DNA of 64,000 nucleotides. Source: Microbacterium sp. KUDC0406. Its GTDB lineage: Bacteria; Actinomycetota; Actinomycetes; Actinomycetales; Microbacteriaceae. Below the pieces are notes generated by a model, which was given only the letters and a program-made list of their open reading frames with translations, did not search any database and had not been told where the DNA came from. A program made the position numbers and the translations under genes. The DNA lies in NCBI RefSeq assembly GCF_021582875.1, contig NZ_CP091138.1:3348001-3412000 (forward strand), given 5' to 3'. Shown here one piece after another: positions 17,648 to 26,404 of the stretch (its first letter is position 1; every line of letters begins with the position of its first letter).

Positions 17648-18696
17648 TCACCAGCTCCCGGTCTCCAGGAAGCGCTCCAGCTGCGCGCGGTGCGGGGCGA
17701 GGTCCCAGCCCTGCGCGGCCACCCACTCGTCGTTGTAGTACGTCTGCGCGTAGCGCACACCGCTGTCGCAGATCAGCGTGACGACGCTGCCGGTCTCACC
17801 GGCATCCCGCATCCGGGAGATCAGCTGGAACGCGCCGACGAGGTTCGTGCCGGTCGACCCGCCGGCCCAGTGCAGGGTGCGCTCGCGCAGCACCCGGATG
17901 GCGGCGACCGACGCGGCGTCCGGCACCTGGATCATCTCGTCGATCACGCTCGGCACGAAAGACGCCTCCACGCGTGGACGACCGATGCCCTCGATGTGCG
18001 ACGGTTGGCCAGTGGCATCCGCCTCGCCCTTCCAACCGGCGTAGAACGCCGAACCCTCGGGATCGACGACGGCAACGCGCGTCGAGTGCCGCCGATATCG
18101 CACGTACCGGCCGAACGTCGCACTGGTGCCGCCGGTGCCGGCGCCGACGACGATCCAGGACGGGATCGGATGCCGCTCCTGCGACAGCTGGCTGAACACG
18201 CTCTCGGCGATGTTGTTGTTTCCGCGCCAGTCGGTGGCGCGCTCGGCGTAGGTGAACTGGTCGAGGTAGTGGCCGCGGCAGTCGGATGCCAGGCGTCGCG
18301 CCTCGGGAGAGATGTCCTCGGCGCGGTCGACGAAGTGGCAGCGGCCGCCGTAGAACTCGATGAGGTCGATCTTCTCCTGGCTCGTGGAGCGCGGCACGAC
18401 CGTGACGAACTCGAGTCCCAGCATCCGCGCGAAGTAGGCCTCGGAGACCGCCGTCGATCCGCTGGACGACTCGACCAGCACGGTGCCCTCCTCGATGAGG
18501 CCGTTGACCAGGCCGTACAGGATCAGCGAACGCGCCAGGCGGTGCTTGAGCGAACCGGTCGGGTGCACCGACTCGTCCTTGAGGTACAGGTCGATGCCCC
18601 ACTCGGCGGGGAGGGGAAGAGATGCAGATGCGTGTCGGCCGAGCGGTTCCCGTCGGCTTCGAGCACGCGGATGGCGGAACTGACCCATTCGCTCAT
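17648..18696 (-). pseudogene. Cds1-like PLP cysteine desulfhydrase, frameshifted as sequenced
   Basis: The protein closely follows mycobacterial Cds1 (Rv3684), a PLP lyase that releases sulfide from cysteine: [33 protein letters not shown] (PLP lysine in GSLKHR), [31 protein letters not shown] and [14 protein letters not shown]. The N-terminus from ATG 18696 ([15 protein letters not shown]) is in another frame from the body. One base is missing in the paired G runs at 18608-18616, a homopolymer error. Total length is about 349 residues, normal for the family. It is divergent from a VOC-family gene. Confidence 0.8.
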
Positions 18697-18774
18697 GCTC
18701 TCGAGGGTATCGGGCCTTGTCCGGCACGCGAGGCGGGCGCAGACTTGCCACGGGGAGCAGGAGAGGAGCAGACC

Positions 18775-19137
18775 ATGGCGCACGGAGACATCACGCACAT
18801 CGACATCCCGGTCGCGGACCTGGCGAAGGCGACGGCGTTCTACTCGGGCCTGTTCGGCTGGAACATCGCCGAGATGCCCGGATTCGAGGGCTATCCGATG
18901 TGGCAGGCGCCGAACGGGATCTCAGGCGGCGGGCTCGCCCCGCGCGACGACGGGTTCACACAGCCCCGGTCCTACGTCGAGGTCGACTCGATCGACGACA
19001 CGGTCGAGGCGGCGAAGGCGGCCGGCGGCAGCGTCGCGATGGAGAAGAGCGCGATCACCGACAGCAGCTGGTGGGCGGTCATCGTCGATCCCGACGGCAA
19101 CCGCATCGGCCTCTTCGAGGGTGTCGTCGGCGGCTGA
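18775..19137 (+). CDS. VOC-family (glyoxalase-like) protein
   Basis: This 120-residue protein has one glyoxalase/bleomycin-resistance fold: [29 protein letters not shown] at the start and [18 protein letters not shown] at the end. The last strand carries the usual late acidic ligand position. Its substrate is unknown. The start ATG 18775 follows GGAGAGGAGC. It is convergent with the GntR gene, sharing a stop-proximal hairpin. Confidence 0.85.
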   Translation: MAHGDITHIDIPVADLAKATAFYSGLFGWNIAEMPGFEGYPMWQAPNGISGGGLAPRDDGFTQPRSYVEVDSIDDTVEAAKAAGGSVAMEKSAITDSSWWAVIVDPDGNRIGLFEGVVGG

Positions 19138-19150
19138 GCGGGTGCTCAGC
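19133..19150. terminator. Short convergent hairpin
   Basis: GCTGAGC (19133-19139) pairs with GCTCAGC (19144-19150) around GGGT, covering the stop codons of the convergent VOC and GntR genes. The stem is only 7 bp, so termination is plausible rather than strong. Confidence 0.45.
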
Positions 19151-19928
19151 TCCCGTCGACGTGCAGCAGGGCCGCACGGCCCTGCTCGTCGCTGAGCTGG
19201 AATTCGAACCGCGAGCGGTCGCCGCGGTGGTGGGCGATGAAGAACTCGATCGGCCGCCCGGTCGCATCGCGGCTGACGCTGCGCAACCGCAGCAGGGCGG
19301 ATCCGGCGCTGACGCCGAGTCGCTGTGCCTGCTCGTGGGTCGCGACGGTCGCCTCGGCGGAGCGCACGCCGTGCGTGGCGCGGATGCCGTGCTCGGCGAG
19401 CAGCCGGTAGAGCGATGCCTCACGCAGGTCCGCGTCGAGGGTGACCGCGCCGACGTCGTCCGGCATCCAGGTCGTCGACAGCGACCAGGCGTCGTCGTCG
19501 ACGTAGCGCAGGCGCTCCAGCACGACCACCGGCGCTCCGAGGGAGATCTCCAGGGCATCCGCCACGGCCTCGTCGGCGGTGCCGCGCTCGTGGCGCAGCA
19601 CGTCGCTGTGCACATGCCCACCACGCTGCTCGACCTCGTCGAACAGGCCGATCAGCGTGTGGACGAGCGACTCCGCGGTGCGTGGGCGGGCCACGAACGT
19701 GCCCTTGCCCTTGACGCGCTCGACCAGTCCCTCGTGTTCGAGCTGAGCGAGTGCCTGCCGCACGACGGTGCGGGAGATGCCGTACTGCGCGCACAGACGG
19801 TGCTCTCCCGGAAGAGGATCACCCGGCTGCAGGCCGTCGCGTTCGATGCCCTCGATGATCAGCTGTCGCAGCTGGTCGTACATCGGGGCGGCGGAGTGCC
19901 GGTCGATCGCGGACTCGAGGTCGGTCAT
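19146..19928 (-). CDS. HutC-type GntR regulator of the ribose operon
   Basis: This 260-residue protein starts with a GntR winged helix (GLQPGDPLPGEHRLCAQYGISRTVVRQALAQLEHEGLVERVKGKGTFV) and continues with the UTRA ligand domain of HutC/DasR-type regulators, which bind sugars, sugar phosphates or histidine derivatives. It is third in rbsK-rbsD-gntR, and its start overlaps the rbsD stop (ATGA), so it is probably autoregulated and controls ribose use. A GCCTGT-N4-ACAGGC palindrome upstream of rbsK is the likely site. Confidence 0.88.
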   Translation of the reverse strand: MTDLESAIDRHSAAPMYDQLRQLIIEGIERDGLQPGDPLPGEHRLCAQYGISRTVVRQALAQLEHEGLVERVKGKGTFVARPRTAESLVHTLIGLFDEVEQRGGHVHSDVLRHERGTADEAVADALEISLGAPVVVLERLRYVDDDAWSLSTTWMPDDVGAVTLDADLREASLYRLLAEHGIRATHGVRSAEATVATHEQAQRLGVSAGSALLRLRSVSRDATGRPIEFFIAHHRGDRSRFEFQLSDEQGRAALLHVDGS

Positions 19929-20326
19929 CAGTACGCCACCCCCGCCTGAAGGATGACGTTGGCGTAGGGCGTGTACTCACCCGAGCGCACGAAGGCGCGC
20001 GCCGAGTGCGTGCGCTTCTTGAACTCGGCGTGCGGCACGAGTTCGATCTCGATGCCGGGCAGGCGTTCACGCAGCCCGGCCAGTACCTGCGGGCTGTGCT
20101 CGGCCACCTCTGCCGACACCGTCGCGCCCTCGACCACCAGTTCGGCGAGCACGGTGTCGAGCACGTCGAAGAACTCCGGTGCTCCGGGCCGGTAGGCCAG
20201 GTCGATGCGCTCCGAGCCCGGCGGGATCGGCAGCCCGGCATCGGTCACGACGATGAGGTCGGTGTGGCCGGTCTCGCTGATCACCCGCGACAGTGCGGGG
20301 TTGATCGTCGTGGGGGTCTTTCGCAT
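19928..20326 (-). CDS. rbsD: D-ribose pyranase
   Basis: This 132-residue protein matches RbsD closely: INPALSRVISETGHTDLIVVTDAGLPIP with the catalytic His near residue 20, and EYTPYANVILQAGVAY at the end. It interconverts ribopyranose and ribofuranose ahead of phosphorylation by RbsK. The start ATG 20326 follows AAGGAG. It sits 22 bp downstream of rbsK and overlaps the GntR gene. Confidence 0.95.
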   Translation of the reverse strand: MRKTPTTINPALSRVISETGHTDLIVVTDAGLPIPPGSERIDLAYRPGAPEFFDVLDTVLAELVVEGATVSAEVAEHSPQVLAGLRERLPGIEIELVPHAEFKKRTHSARAFVRSGEYTPYANVILQAGVAY

Positions 20327-20348
20327 GCGGACGCTCCTTCGAAGGCCT

Positions 20349-21293
20349 TCAGACGCGGGATGCAGCGAGCAGGTCATCGACCTCGGCGCGATGCGGCAGG
20401 CTGGGCGAGGCGCCCTGCCGGGTGACGGCGATGGCGCCGGCGGCGCTGGCGAGAGCGGTGGCCCGATCCAGGGGCCAGCCCTCGGCGAGGGCGGCGCCGA
20501 GGTATCCGGCATAGGCATCGCCGGCGGCGGTCGTGTCGACCGGTTCGACCGGGATCGGTGCGATGAACGTCGTGCCCTCCGGGGTGACCACGCAGGAGCC
20601 CTTCTCGGCCATGGTGATCACGGCTGCGCCGATGCCCTGGTCGAGGAACCACCGTCCGGCTCGCTCGGCGGAGGCGGCGTCGGTGACCTCGATGCCGCTG
20701 ATCAGCGTCGCCTCGGTCTCGTTCGGGGTGACGATGTCGATGTCGGACCAGACATCCGGGTCGAGCTGGGCGGCCGGGGCGGGGTCGAGCACGACCGTCA
20801 TGCCGAGTTGCTTCCCGCGTGCAGTGATGTGCCGGGTGAGGGAAGCCGGGGTCTCGAGCTGGGTGAGCAGCACCGACGTCGTCGGCGCGAGCGCCTCGAG
20901 GGCGGCGTCGATCTGCTCGGCGCTGAGCTGCGCGTTCGCGAGCGGCACCATGACGATGTCGTTCTGCGCCGAGGCATCCACGCGGATGTGGGCGATGCCG
21001 GTCGGACCGGGAACCGTGCGCAGGTGGGTGAGATCGACGCCGGCGGCGCTCAGGCCCTCGGTGACGAGATCGTGGAACAGGTCGTCGCCCACGCATCCGA
21101 CGAAGCTCGTGCGGGCGCCGGCCTGCCCGGCGGCGACCGCCTGGTTCGCGCCCTTGCCGCCCAGCAGCAGAGTGAACTGGTCGCCGAGGATCGTCTCGCC
21201 ACGGGCAGGGAGCCGCTGGGAGAACGTGGTCACGTCCGCGGTGACGCTTCCGACGATCACCACGCCGGAACGGTCGGTCTGGTCAGCCGGCAT
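20349..21293 (-). CDS. rbsK: Ribokinase
   Basis: This 314-residue PfkB-family sugar kinase has the N-terminal GGKGANQAVAAGQAG motif and the C-terminal DTTAAGDAYAGYL motif, whose Asp is catalytic. It phosphorylates D-ribose at O5. The start is ATG 21293 (MPADQTDRSGVVIVGSV). It leads rbsK-rbsD-gntR; no ribose transporter is adjacent, though an RbsABC-like importer lies at 41.4-44.9 kb. A palindrome 61 bp upstream is a likely operator. Confidence 0.92.
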   Translation of the reverse strand: MPADQTDRSGVVIVGSVTADVTTFSQRLPARGETILGDQFTLLLGGKGANQAVAAGQAGARTSFVGCVGDDLFHDLVTEGLSAAGVDLTHLRTVPGPTGIAHIRVDASAQNDIVMVPLANAQLSAEQIDAALEALAPTTSVLLTQLETPASLTRHITARGKQLGMTVVLDPAPAAQLDPDVWSDIDIVTPNETEATLISGIEVTDAASAERAGRWFLDQGIGAAVITMAEKGSCVVTPEGTTFIAPIPVEPVDTTAAGDAYAGYLGAALAEGWPLDRATALASAAGAIAVTRQGASPSLPHRAEVDDLLAASRV

Positions 21294-21353
21294 GAGACTC
21301 CTCGATCGTCTTCGACGGGCGGGCACAGCCATCACACTAGCCGAAAGCCACCA

Positions 21354-21369
21354 GCCTGTAACGACAGGC
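21354..21369. promoter_or_regulatory. Candidate operator upstream of rbsK
   Basis: GCCTGT (21354-21359) and ACAGGC (21364-21369) are perfect inverted arms around AACG. The site lies in the 93-bp gap between the E1 gene end and the rbsK start. Its form fits HutC-type GntR sites (GT-N-AC core), making the operon's own GntR protein the likely ligand. A short terminator for E1 is the alternative. Confidence 0.5.
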
Positions 21370-21386
21370 AGACGTCCGGATCAGGG

Positions 21387-23864
21387 TCAGATGCCGCGCG
21401 CGCTCTCGGCCAGCGTGCCCTCGGCGCCGGGGACATCGCGGGTGACATGCCCCGGCAGGGGGAGGATTCGGGTGTGCACGGCATCGATGATGTCGTCGGG
21501 CGTGACGAAGTACTCCCACTCCAGCTCCGCGGGCGGAGCGATCCAGTTCCGGGCTCCGAGTACGGTGACGGGCGCGTCGAGGTGGTCGAAGGACTGCGTC
21601 TGCACGGTGGCAGCGACGGTGTTCAGCCAACTGCCGCGCAGGCTCGCATCGGATGCGAGCAGCAGCCGGCCGGTCTTCTCCACCGACGCGAGCAGCAGGT
21701 CGTAGTTGAACGGCACCAGGGAGCGCGCGTCGATCACCTCGACGCTCAGTCCGTTTTCGGTCTGCAGTCGTTCCGCAGCTTCCAGTGCGCGGTACAGCGT
21801 CGCGCCCACGGTCATGATCGTCAGATCGGTGCCCTCCCGCACGATGTTCGGCTCGCCGATCGGGGTGATGTGCTCGCCGGCGGGGACGCCCTCCGGATGC
21901 ACGGTCTCGGGGAGGTCGTACAACCGCTGGCTCTCGAAGAACACCACGGGGTCGTTTCCGCGCAGTGCGGCGGTGAGCAGACCCTTCGCATCACGTGCCG
22001 TCGCCGGGAAGACCACCTTCAGGCCGGGCACGCCGGCGACCATGGAGCTCCAGTCCTGGGAGTGCTGCGCGCCGTACTTAGCGCCCACCGAGACCCGCAG
22101 CACCATCGGCACCGCGGCGAGCCCGCCGGACATCGGCTGCCACTTGGCCATCTGGTTGAAGATCTCGTCTCCTGCGCGCCCGATGAAGTCCGCGTACATC
22201 AGCTCGACCAGGGGCCGGCCGCCGGCAAGCGCGAAGCCGACGCCGGTGCCGACGATGGCGGCTTCGGAGATCGGCGCGTTGAACAGCCGGTGCCTGGGCA
22301 GGAACTCGGTCAGGCCGCGGTACACGCCGAAGGAGCCTCCCCAGTCACGGTTCTCCTCGCCCCAGAGCGTGATTCGGTCGTCGCGCTCCGTGGCCTCTGT
22401 GATCGCCTCGAACAGCGCGTCACGGAAGGTCACGGCGCGCGCACCGCTGAGCACCTTCCCATCCGCGATGCCGGTGCGCGACTTCTTCGCGATGGCCTGG
22501 TGGTGCGGGAGCTCAGCGAGCGGCACCGTGGTCTCGCCCGGTGGAACCGGGGCCGCGTCCTCGTCATCGATCGAGGTGTTGTTGAACGTCACTCCGGCCA
22601 TGACAGCCGGGTCGGCGCGCAGACCCAGCCGTGGAGAGACCGCTGTGTCGATCGCGGCCTCGAGCACGGGTCGCAGCACGCCCTGTGCCCAGGCGAGATC
22701 GGACTCGTAGGCGGCCACGTCGGCGATGCCGCTCTCTGCCATTCGCCGGTAGTGAGTCTGGATCGGGTCGGTGGCCGTCCACAGATCCAGCTCCTCCTTG
22801 GTGCGGTACGAGGAGGCGTCACTGGGCGAATGCCCGGAGAGGCGGTAGGTCTGGCAGTCGATGAGGACCGGTCCCGCGCCGTCCTCGATGTGCCGTCGCG
22901 CGGTGCGCATGGCGTCGATCACCGCGAACGGGTCGTTGCCGTTGATCGTCTGCACGTGCATCCGCTCGGCGTTGACACCCGAGCCGATGCGTGCGAGGCG
23001 TTCGAACGACATCGTCTCGCCGATCGGCTGACCGCCCATTCCATAGAAGTTGTTGACGATGAAGAACACGACAGGCAGGCCACCGCGGTGCGCCTCGTCG
23101 AACAGGGTGCGGAACTGGGCCTGGGCGGCGAAGCCCATCGACTCCCAGACCGGTCCGGTTCCCGTGGAGGCGTCGCCGATGCTGGCGACCGCGATGCCGG
23201 GGGCGCGGCGCACCCTGTTGTACAGGGCTGCGCCGGTGGCGAGCGGGGCGGACCCGCCGACGATGGCGTTGTTCGGATAGATGCCCAGGGGCGGGAAGAA
23301 GGCGTGCATGCTGCCGCCGAGGCCGCGGTTGAATCCGGTGCGACGGCCGAAGGTCTCCGCCGTCATCCCGTACATCAGGTAGTTGATGGCCAGACGCTCG
23401 GGGTCGTCGGAGGCGAGGCGGTCGCGGACGACTTCCCAGGTCTCGCCCTCGGCCCAGCTCTCGAAGGAGCGGAACAGGTCGTCGCGGGCGCTCTGGGCGA
23501 TCGCCGAGAGCCCCTTGGCGATCACCTCGCCATGGCTGCGGTGGCTGCCGAATACGCGGTCCCCGACACCGAGGGTGAACGCCTGTCCCACGGCCTGCGC
23601 CTCCTGGCCGATGGACAGGTGAGCGGGGCCGGCATGCACGTAGTCGACGCCGAGGTAGTTGGCCTCGCGCTTGATGGAGTTGAGCATCTGCTCGAACTCC
23701 CGCACGAGCACCATGTCGCGACCGATCCGCCGTACGGCATCGTCGCCGTACGAGGCGCGCTCGGCGGCGAGGTCGGAGGTGTAGACGTTGACGTCGATCG
23801 AGCCGAGCTCGAGCCTCCCGGTTGCATTGACGGTGGCTGGATCGATGAGGAGTTCTTTGGCCAT
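21387..23864 (-). CDS. Fused TPP-dependent 2-oxoacid dehydrogenase E1 (alpha-beta)
   Basis: This 825-residue protein joins E1-alpha (residues about 1-440) and E1-beta (about 470-825). The alpha half has the TPP/Mg motif GDASTGTGPVWES...VVFFIVNNFYGMG; the beta half has FRDALFEAITEATERDDRITLWGEE and FNAPISEAAIVGTGVGFAL. Such fused E1s decarboxylate a 2-oxoacid or acetoin-like ketol and pass the acyl group to lipoyl-E2. The start ATG 23864 lies 23 bp after the E2 stop. No E3 gene is near. The operon is under a SorC-type site shared with the sugar kinase/ABC operon, so the substrate is probably derived from that sugar. Confidence 0.85.
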   Translation of the reverse strand: MAKELLIDPATVNATGRLELGSIDVNVYTSDLAAERASYGDDAVRRIGRDMVLVREFEQMLNSIKREANYLGVDYVHAGPAHLSIGQEAQAVGQAFTLGVGDRVFGSHRSHGEVIAKGLSAIAQSARDDLFRSFESWAEGETWEVVRDRLASDDPERLAINYLMYGMTAETFGRRTGFNRGLGGSMHAFFPPLGIYPNNAIVGGSAPLATGAALYNRVRRAPGIAVASIGDASTGTGPVWESMGFAAQAQFRTLFDEAHRGGLPVVFFIVNNFYGMGGQPIGETMSFERLARIGSGVNAERMHVQTINGNDPFAVIDAMRTARRHIEDGAGPVLIDCQTYRLSGHSPSDASSYRTKEELDLWTATDPIQTHYRRMAESGIADVAAYESDLAWAQGVLRPVLEAAIDTAVSPRLGLRADPAVMAGVTFNNTSIDDEDAAPVPPGETTVPLAELPHHQAIAKKSRTGIADGKVLSGARAVTFRDALFEAITEATERDDRITLWGEENRDWGGSFGVYRGLTEFLPRHRLFNAPISEAAIVGTGVGFALAGGRPLVELMYADFIGRAGDEIFNQMAKWQPMSGGLAAVPMVLRVSVGAKYGAQHSQDWSSMVAGVPGLKVVFPATARDAKGLLTAALRGNDPVVFFESQRLYDLPETVHPEGVPAGEHITPIGEPNIVREGTDLTIMTVGATLYRALEAAERLQTENGLSVEVIDARSLVPFNYDLLLASVEKTGRLLLASDASLRGSWLNTVAATVQTQSFDHLDAPVTVLGARNWIAPPAELEWEYFVTPDDIIDAVHTRILPLPGHVTRDVPGAEGTLAESARGI

Positions 23865-23887
23865 GGTCTTCCTTCTGTCGCCTGCGG

Positions 23888-25139
23888 TCAGAACGCCGCG
23901 AGAATGTCGATGGACTCGATCGCGCGTGCGATGTCGGCGAGGGCGGCGGCTGCCGCCGGCTCCGTCGAGAGCACGGTGGTCGAAGGTGAGCGAGAGCGGC
24001 AGCAGAGCCGGGGCGTCCGCGTGACTGCGATGCGCGGCACCGACGCCGAGGATTCCGGACTGTGGCGGATTCAGCACCGGAGTGAACCAGTGGATGCCGA
24101 GGCCGCCGAGATTGGACACGGTGAAGGTGCCGCCCGACATGTCATCGGGAGTGAGGCGCCCTGCTCTGGCCTTTTCGATGGCGCCCTGAGCCCGGCCCGC
24201 GAGGTCGGCGAGGCCCAGGGTTTCGGCGTGCTCGATCACGGGGACGTAGAGCGCCTGCTCTGTGTCGACCGCGAATCCGAGGTTCACCTGCTCGAACCGG
24301 CGGATGCCGTCCCAGTCGAACCACGAGTTCAGCGCCGGGTGGCGCGGCAGAGTGCGTGCGACGGCGAACAGCAGGAGGTCGTTGACCGCGATCCGCCGGC
24401 GGCCGTCCTCCGCCGCGACCTTGAGGCGTGCGGAGTAGCGCAGCAGTGCATCCGCGTCGGCGTAGCGGGTGAGCGTGACCTGGGCGGTGTGCGCCAGGGA
24501 GGCGTGCATGCGCTGGGCGGTGACCTTGCGGGCGCCGCGCACCGGGAGGACCTCGATCGGGACGGGCTCGCCGCCGGTCGGGGAAGGCGTCGTCGCCTCG
24601 ACGGCGGGTCCGGACACGACGGCCAGCTCGGCGGGGTGCGCCCGCCGCGCGTCCGCGGCGGCGACGACGTCACGGATGACGATCCGCCCGAACGGGCCGG
24701 ATCCTTCGAGGGTCGTGAGATCGACGTCACGTTCAGCGGCGATGATCTTCGCGCGGGGAGACGCATAGATGCGTCCGGGGCGTGCATTGCGCGCCGGCCC
24801 GGCCGCACGCGCGGCGGGGTTGGGAGCGGATGTGGCCGACTCCGGCGTCGGGGCCGCGGAGCGCGAGCTCGCGGGGGCTTGGGGCGTCACCCCCTCGCCG
24901 GGTTCCCCGATCATCGCCAGCACGGCGTGCTCGGGGGCATCGTCGCCTTCGGCGTACCGGATCTCGAGCAGGGTGCCTGCCGCGGGAGCCTCGACCTCGA
25001 CGACCGCCTTGGCCGTCTCGAGGGAGCACAGGACGTCGCCGACTCGCACGTCGTCGCCGACTGCGACATTCCAGTCGAGCACCACGGCGTCCTCACCGGC
25101 ATTGCCCGTTGTGGGGACCTTGACCTCTGTCGCCATCAT
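23888..25139 (-). pseudogene. Lipoyl-E2 acyltransferase, C-terminus frameshifted as sequenced
   Basis: The protein has, in order, a lipoyl domain (Lys in LETAKAVVEVEAP, near residue 44), a peripheral-subunit-binding domain (YASPRAKIIAAERDVDLTTLEGSGPFGRIVIRDV) and the catalytic acyltransferase domain with FDHRALDG. After DGA the frame runs into the E1 frame. Shifting at 23955-23965 yields PAAAAALADIARAIESIDILAAF and a stop at 23888, a normal E2 ending. It transfers the acyl group from E1 to CoA. ATG 25139 or 25136 are equal start choices. The apparent fusion with E1 is an artefact of the shift. Confidence 0.8.
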
Positions 25140-25163
25140 TTTCCGCTCATTCGTGAAGTATGC

Positions 25164-25175
25164 TCTCATGTGAGC
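25164..25175. promoter_or_regulatory. SorC operator upstream of E2-E1 operon
   Basis: TCTCATGTGAGC at 25164-25175 matches the perfect palindrome GCTCATATGAGC at 26312 in all but the first and one central base. A further half-site GCTCAT lies at 25145-25150. Position just upstream of the E2 start and the repeated CTCATRTGAGC core suggest the neighbouring SorC protein controls both operons. Confidence 0.65.
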
Positions 25176-25275
25176 GATGCGAGCGTACACGAAGCTCCGC
25201 ACGAATACCAGGGACGCCGGGCGCGAGGGTTGCACTCGCAGGGTCGACCCGCGGACAACGGCAGCGGGGCGTCGG

Positions 25276-26223
25276 CTAGACGGCCAGGAGCTGCCTGGCT
25301 GTGACAGCGTCGACCACCAGTGTCGACACGAGTCCGCTGCGCAGCGCCGCCTGCACCGCGGCCGTCTTGGCCACGCCGGCCGCGACGGCGATCGTCTGCG
25401 GGATGGCGCGCAGTTCTTCGATGCTTGCGCCGACGACACGAGCCGACAGCGACGAGTCGAGCGGCCGGCCATCGGTGTCGAGGATCACTCCGCAGATGTC
25501 GGCGCAGGCGCCGGAGGCGAGCAGGGCGTCCCGTTCCGCCGCGGTGATCTCGTCGATGATCGCGGTGCGCGGTGGCTGCCACGCGCCCACTCCCACCACG
25601 GCGAGGGACAGGCTGCCGAATCGCGAGACTGTGTCCTGCAGGCTCGCCTCCGCGCGCAGTGTCGCAGCCATCTGCGCGGAACCGACCAGGAACGGGGCGT
25701 TCAGCGCGTGTGCGGCGCCACCCGTGATCGAGGCGAACCGGCGCACCAGCTCTGCGCCGCCGACGGTTCCCTGCCCAACTCGGATGCCGCCGACGAGCTG
25801 CACGGCATCGGCGCCTGTTCGCATGCTCATCGCGCTCACGGTCTCGGTCAGGGTACGCCCCCAGGAGAGGCCGACCACGTCGTCCTGATCGAGGATGTCG
25901 TCGAGGTGGTGTGCGGCCGCCTGAGCCACGATCGCCGTCGCGTCCTCATCGGCGCCCAGTGTCGTCACGGGGAGGCAGCGGCGGATGCCCCAGCGTGCGG
26001 CAACCAGCTCGCCGAGTTCGACATCGATCTCCGAAGGCATGTCGATCGAGATGTGCACCATGCCGGCCTCGCGCGCATCGTCGAGAAGACGTGCCACCTT
26101 GAACCGGGTGATGCCCAGCTCATCGGCGATCTCGCTCTTCTGCTTGCCCATGATGTAGAAGCGCCTGGCGACGACGGCCGCCTCGAGTCCGGCGACGTTT
26201 CTCGGCCTGCCGCGTTCTGCCAT
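25276..26223 (-). CDS. SorC-family sugar-responsive regulator
   Basis: This 315-residue protein has an N-terminal helix-turn-helix (VARRFYIMGKQKSEIADELGITRFKVARLLDDAREAGMVHISI), then the SorC/DeoR-like sugar-phosphate domain (VVGLSWGRTLTETVSAM, VQLVGGIRVG, CGVILDTDGRPLDSSL). Members such as LsrR and SorC sense phosphorylated sugars made by the operon's kinase. It lies between two target promoters with matching palindromes: divergent kinase/ABC genes and downstream E2-E1 genes. The start is ATG 26223. Confidence 0.9.
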   Translation of the reverse strand: MAERGRPRNVAGLEAAVVARRFYIMGKQKSEIADELGITRFKVARLLDDAREAGMVHISIDMPSEIDVELGELVAARWGIRRCLPVTTLGADEDATAIVAQAAAHHLDDILDQDDVVGLSWGRTLTETVSAMSMRTGADAVQLVGGIRVGQGTVGGAELVRRFASITGGAAHALNAPFLVGSAQMAATLRAEASLQDTVSRFGSLSLAVVGVGAWQPPRTAIIDEITAAERDALLASGACADICGVILDTDGRPLDSSLSARVVGASIEELRAIPQTIAVAAGVAKTAAVQAALRSGLVSTLVVDAVTARQLLAV

Positions 26224-26311
26224 GATCGCTCCTCGCCATGCGGCTCGGTGCACGACTGAGCGCGATTCTATCGACCGCGCTCGATGCGCCGAGTGGAAGA
26301 CACAATTATAT

Positions 26312-26344
26312 GCTCATATGAGCCTTCTATTGCATTGTGAGCGA
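26312..26344. promoter_or_regulatory. SorC operator upstream of kinase/ABC operon
   Basis: GCTCATATGAGC at 26312-26323 is a perfect 12-bp palindrome in the 181-bp gap between the SorC gene and the FGGY kinase. TTGTGAGCGA follows at 26335-26344, and TGTGAGCGA also occurs in the E2 promoter (25170-25178). The pair of elements is thus conserved at both promoters. Confidence 0.7.
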
Positions 26345-26404
26345 ATTCTCCTGAAGATGATCCGAAACGGACCACGAGGGTTCGGCATTCGAAGAGGAGT
26401 GCGC

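Noticed and set aside
20205..25304. A 1,699-residue open frame on the plus strand
   Set aside because: It is antisense to ribokinase, E1 and E2, which have clear domains; such long shadow frames are common in high-GC DNA.
21387..25472. An apparent single E2-E1 fusion protein
   Set aside because: The join occurs exactly where the E2 C-terminus is lost; a single indel near 23960 restores a normal E2 end and a separate E1 start at 23864.
26335..26347. lac-operator-like TTGTGAGCGAATT
   Set aside because: It resembles the E. coli lac half-site, but no LacI gene is near and its core recurs at the other SorC target, so SorC control fits better.
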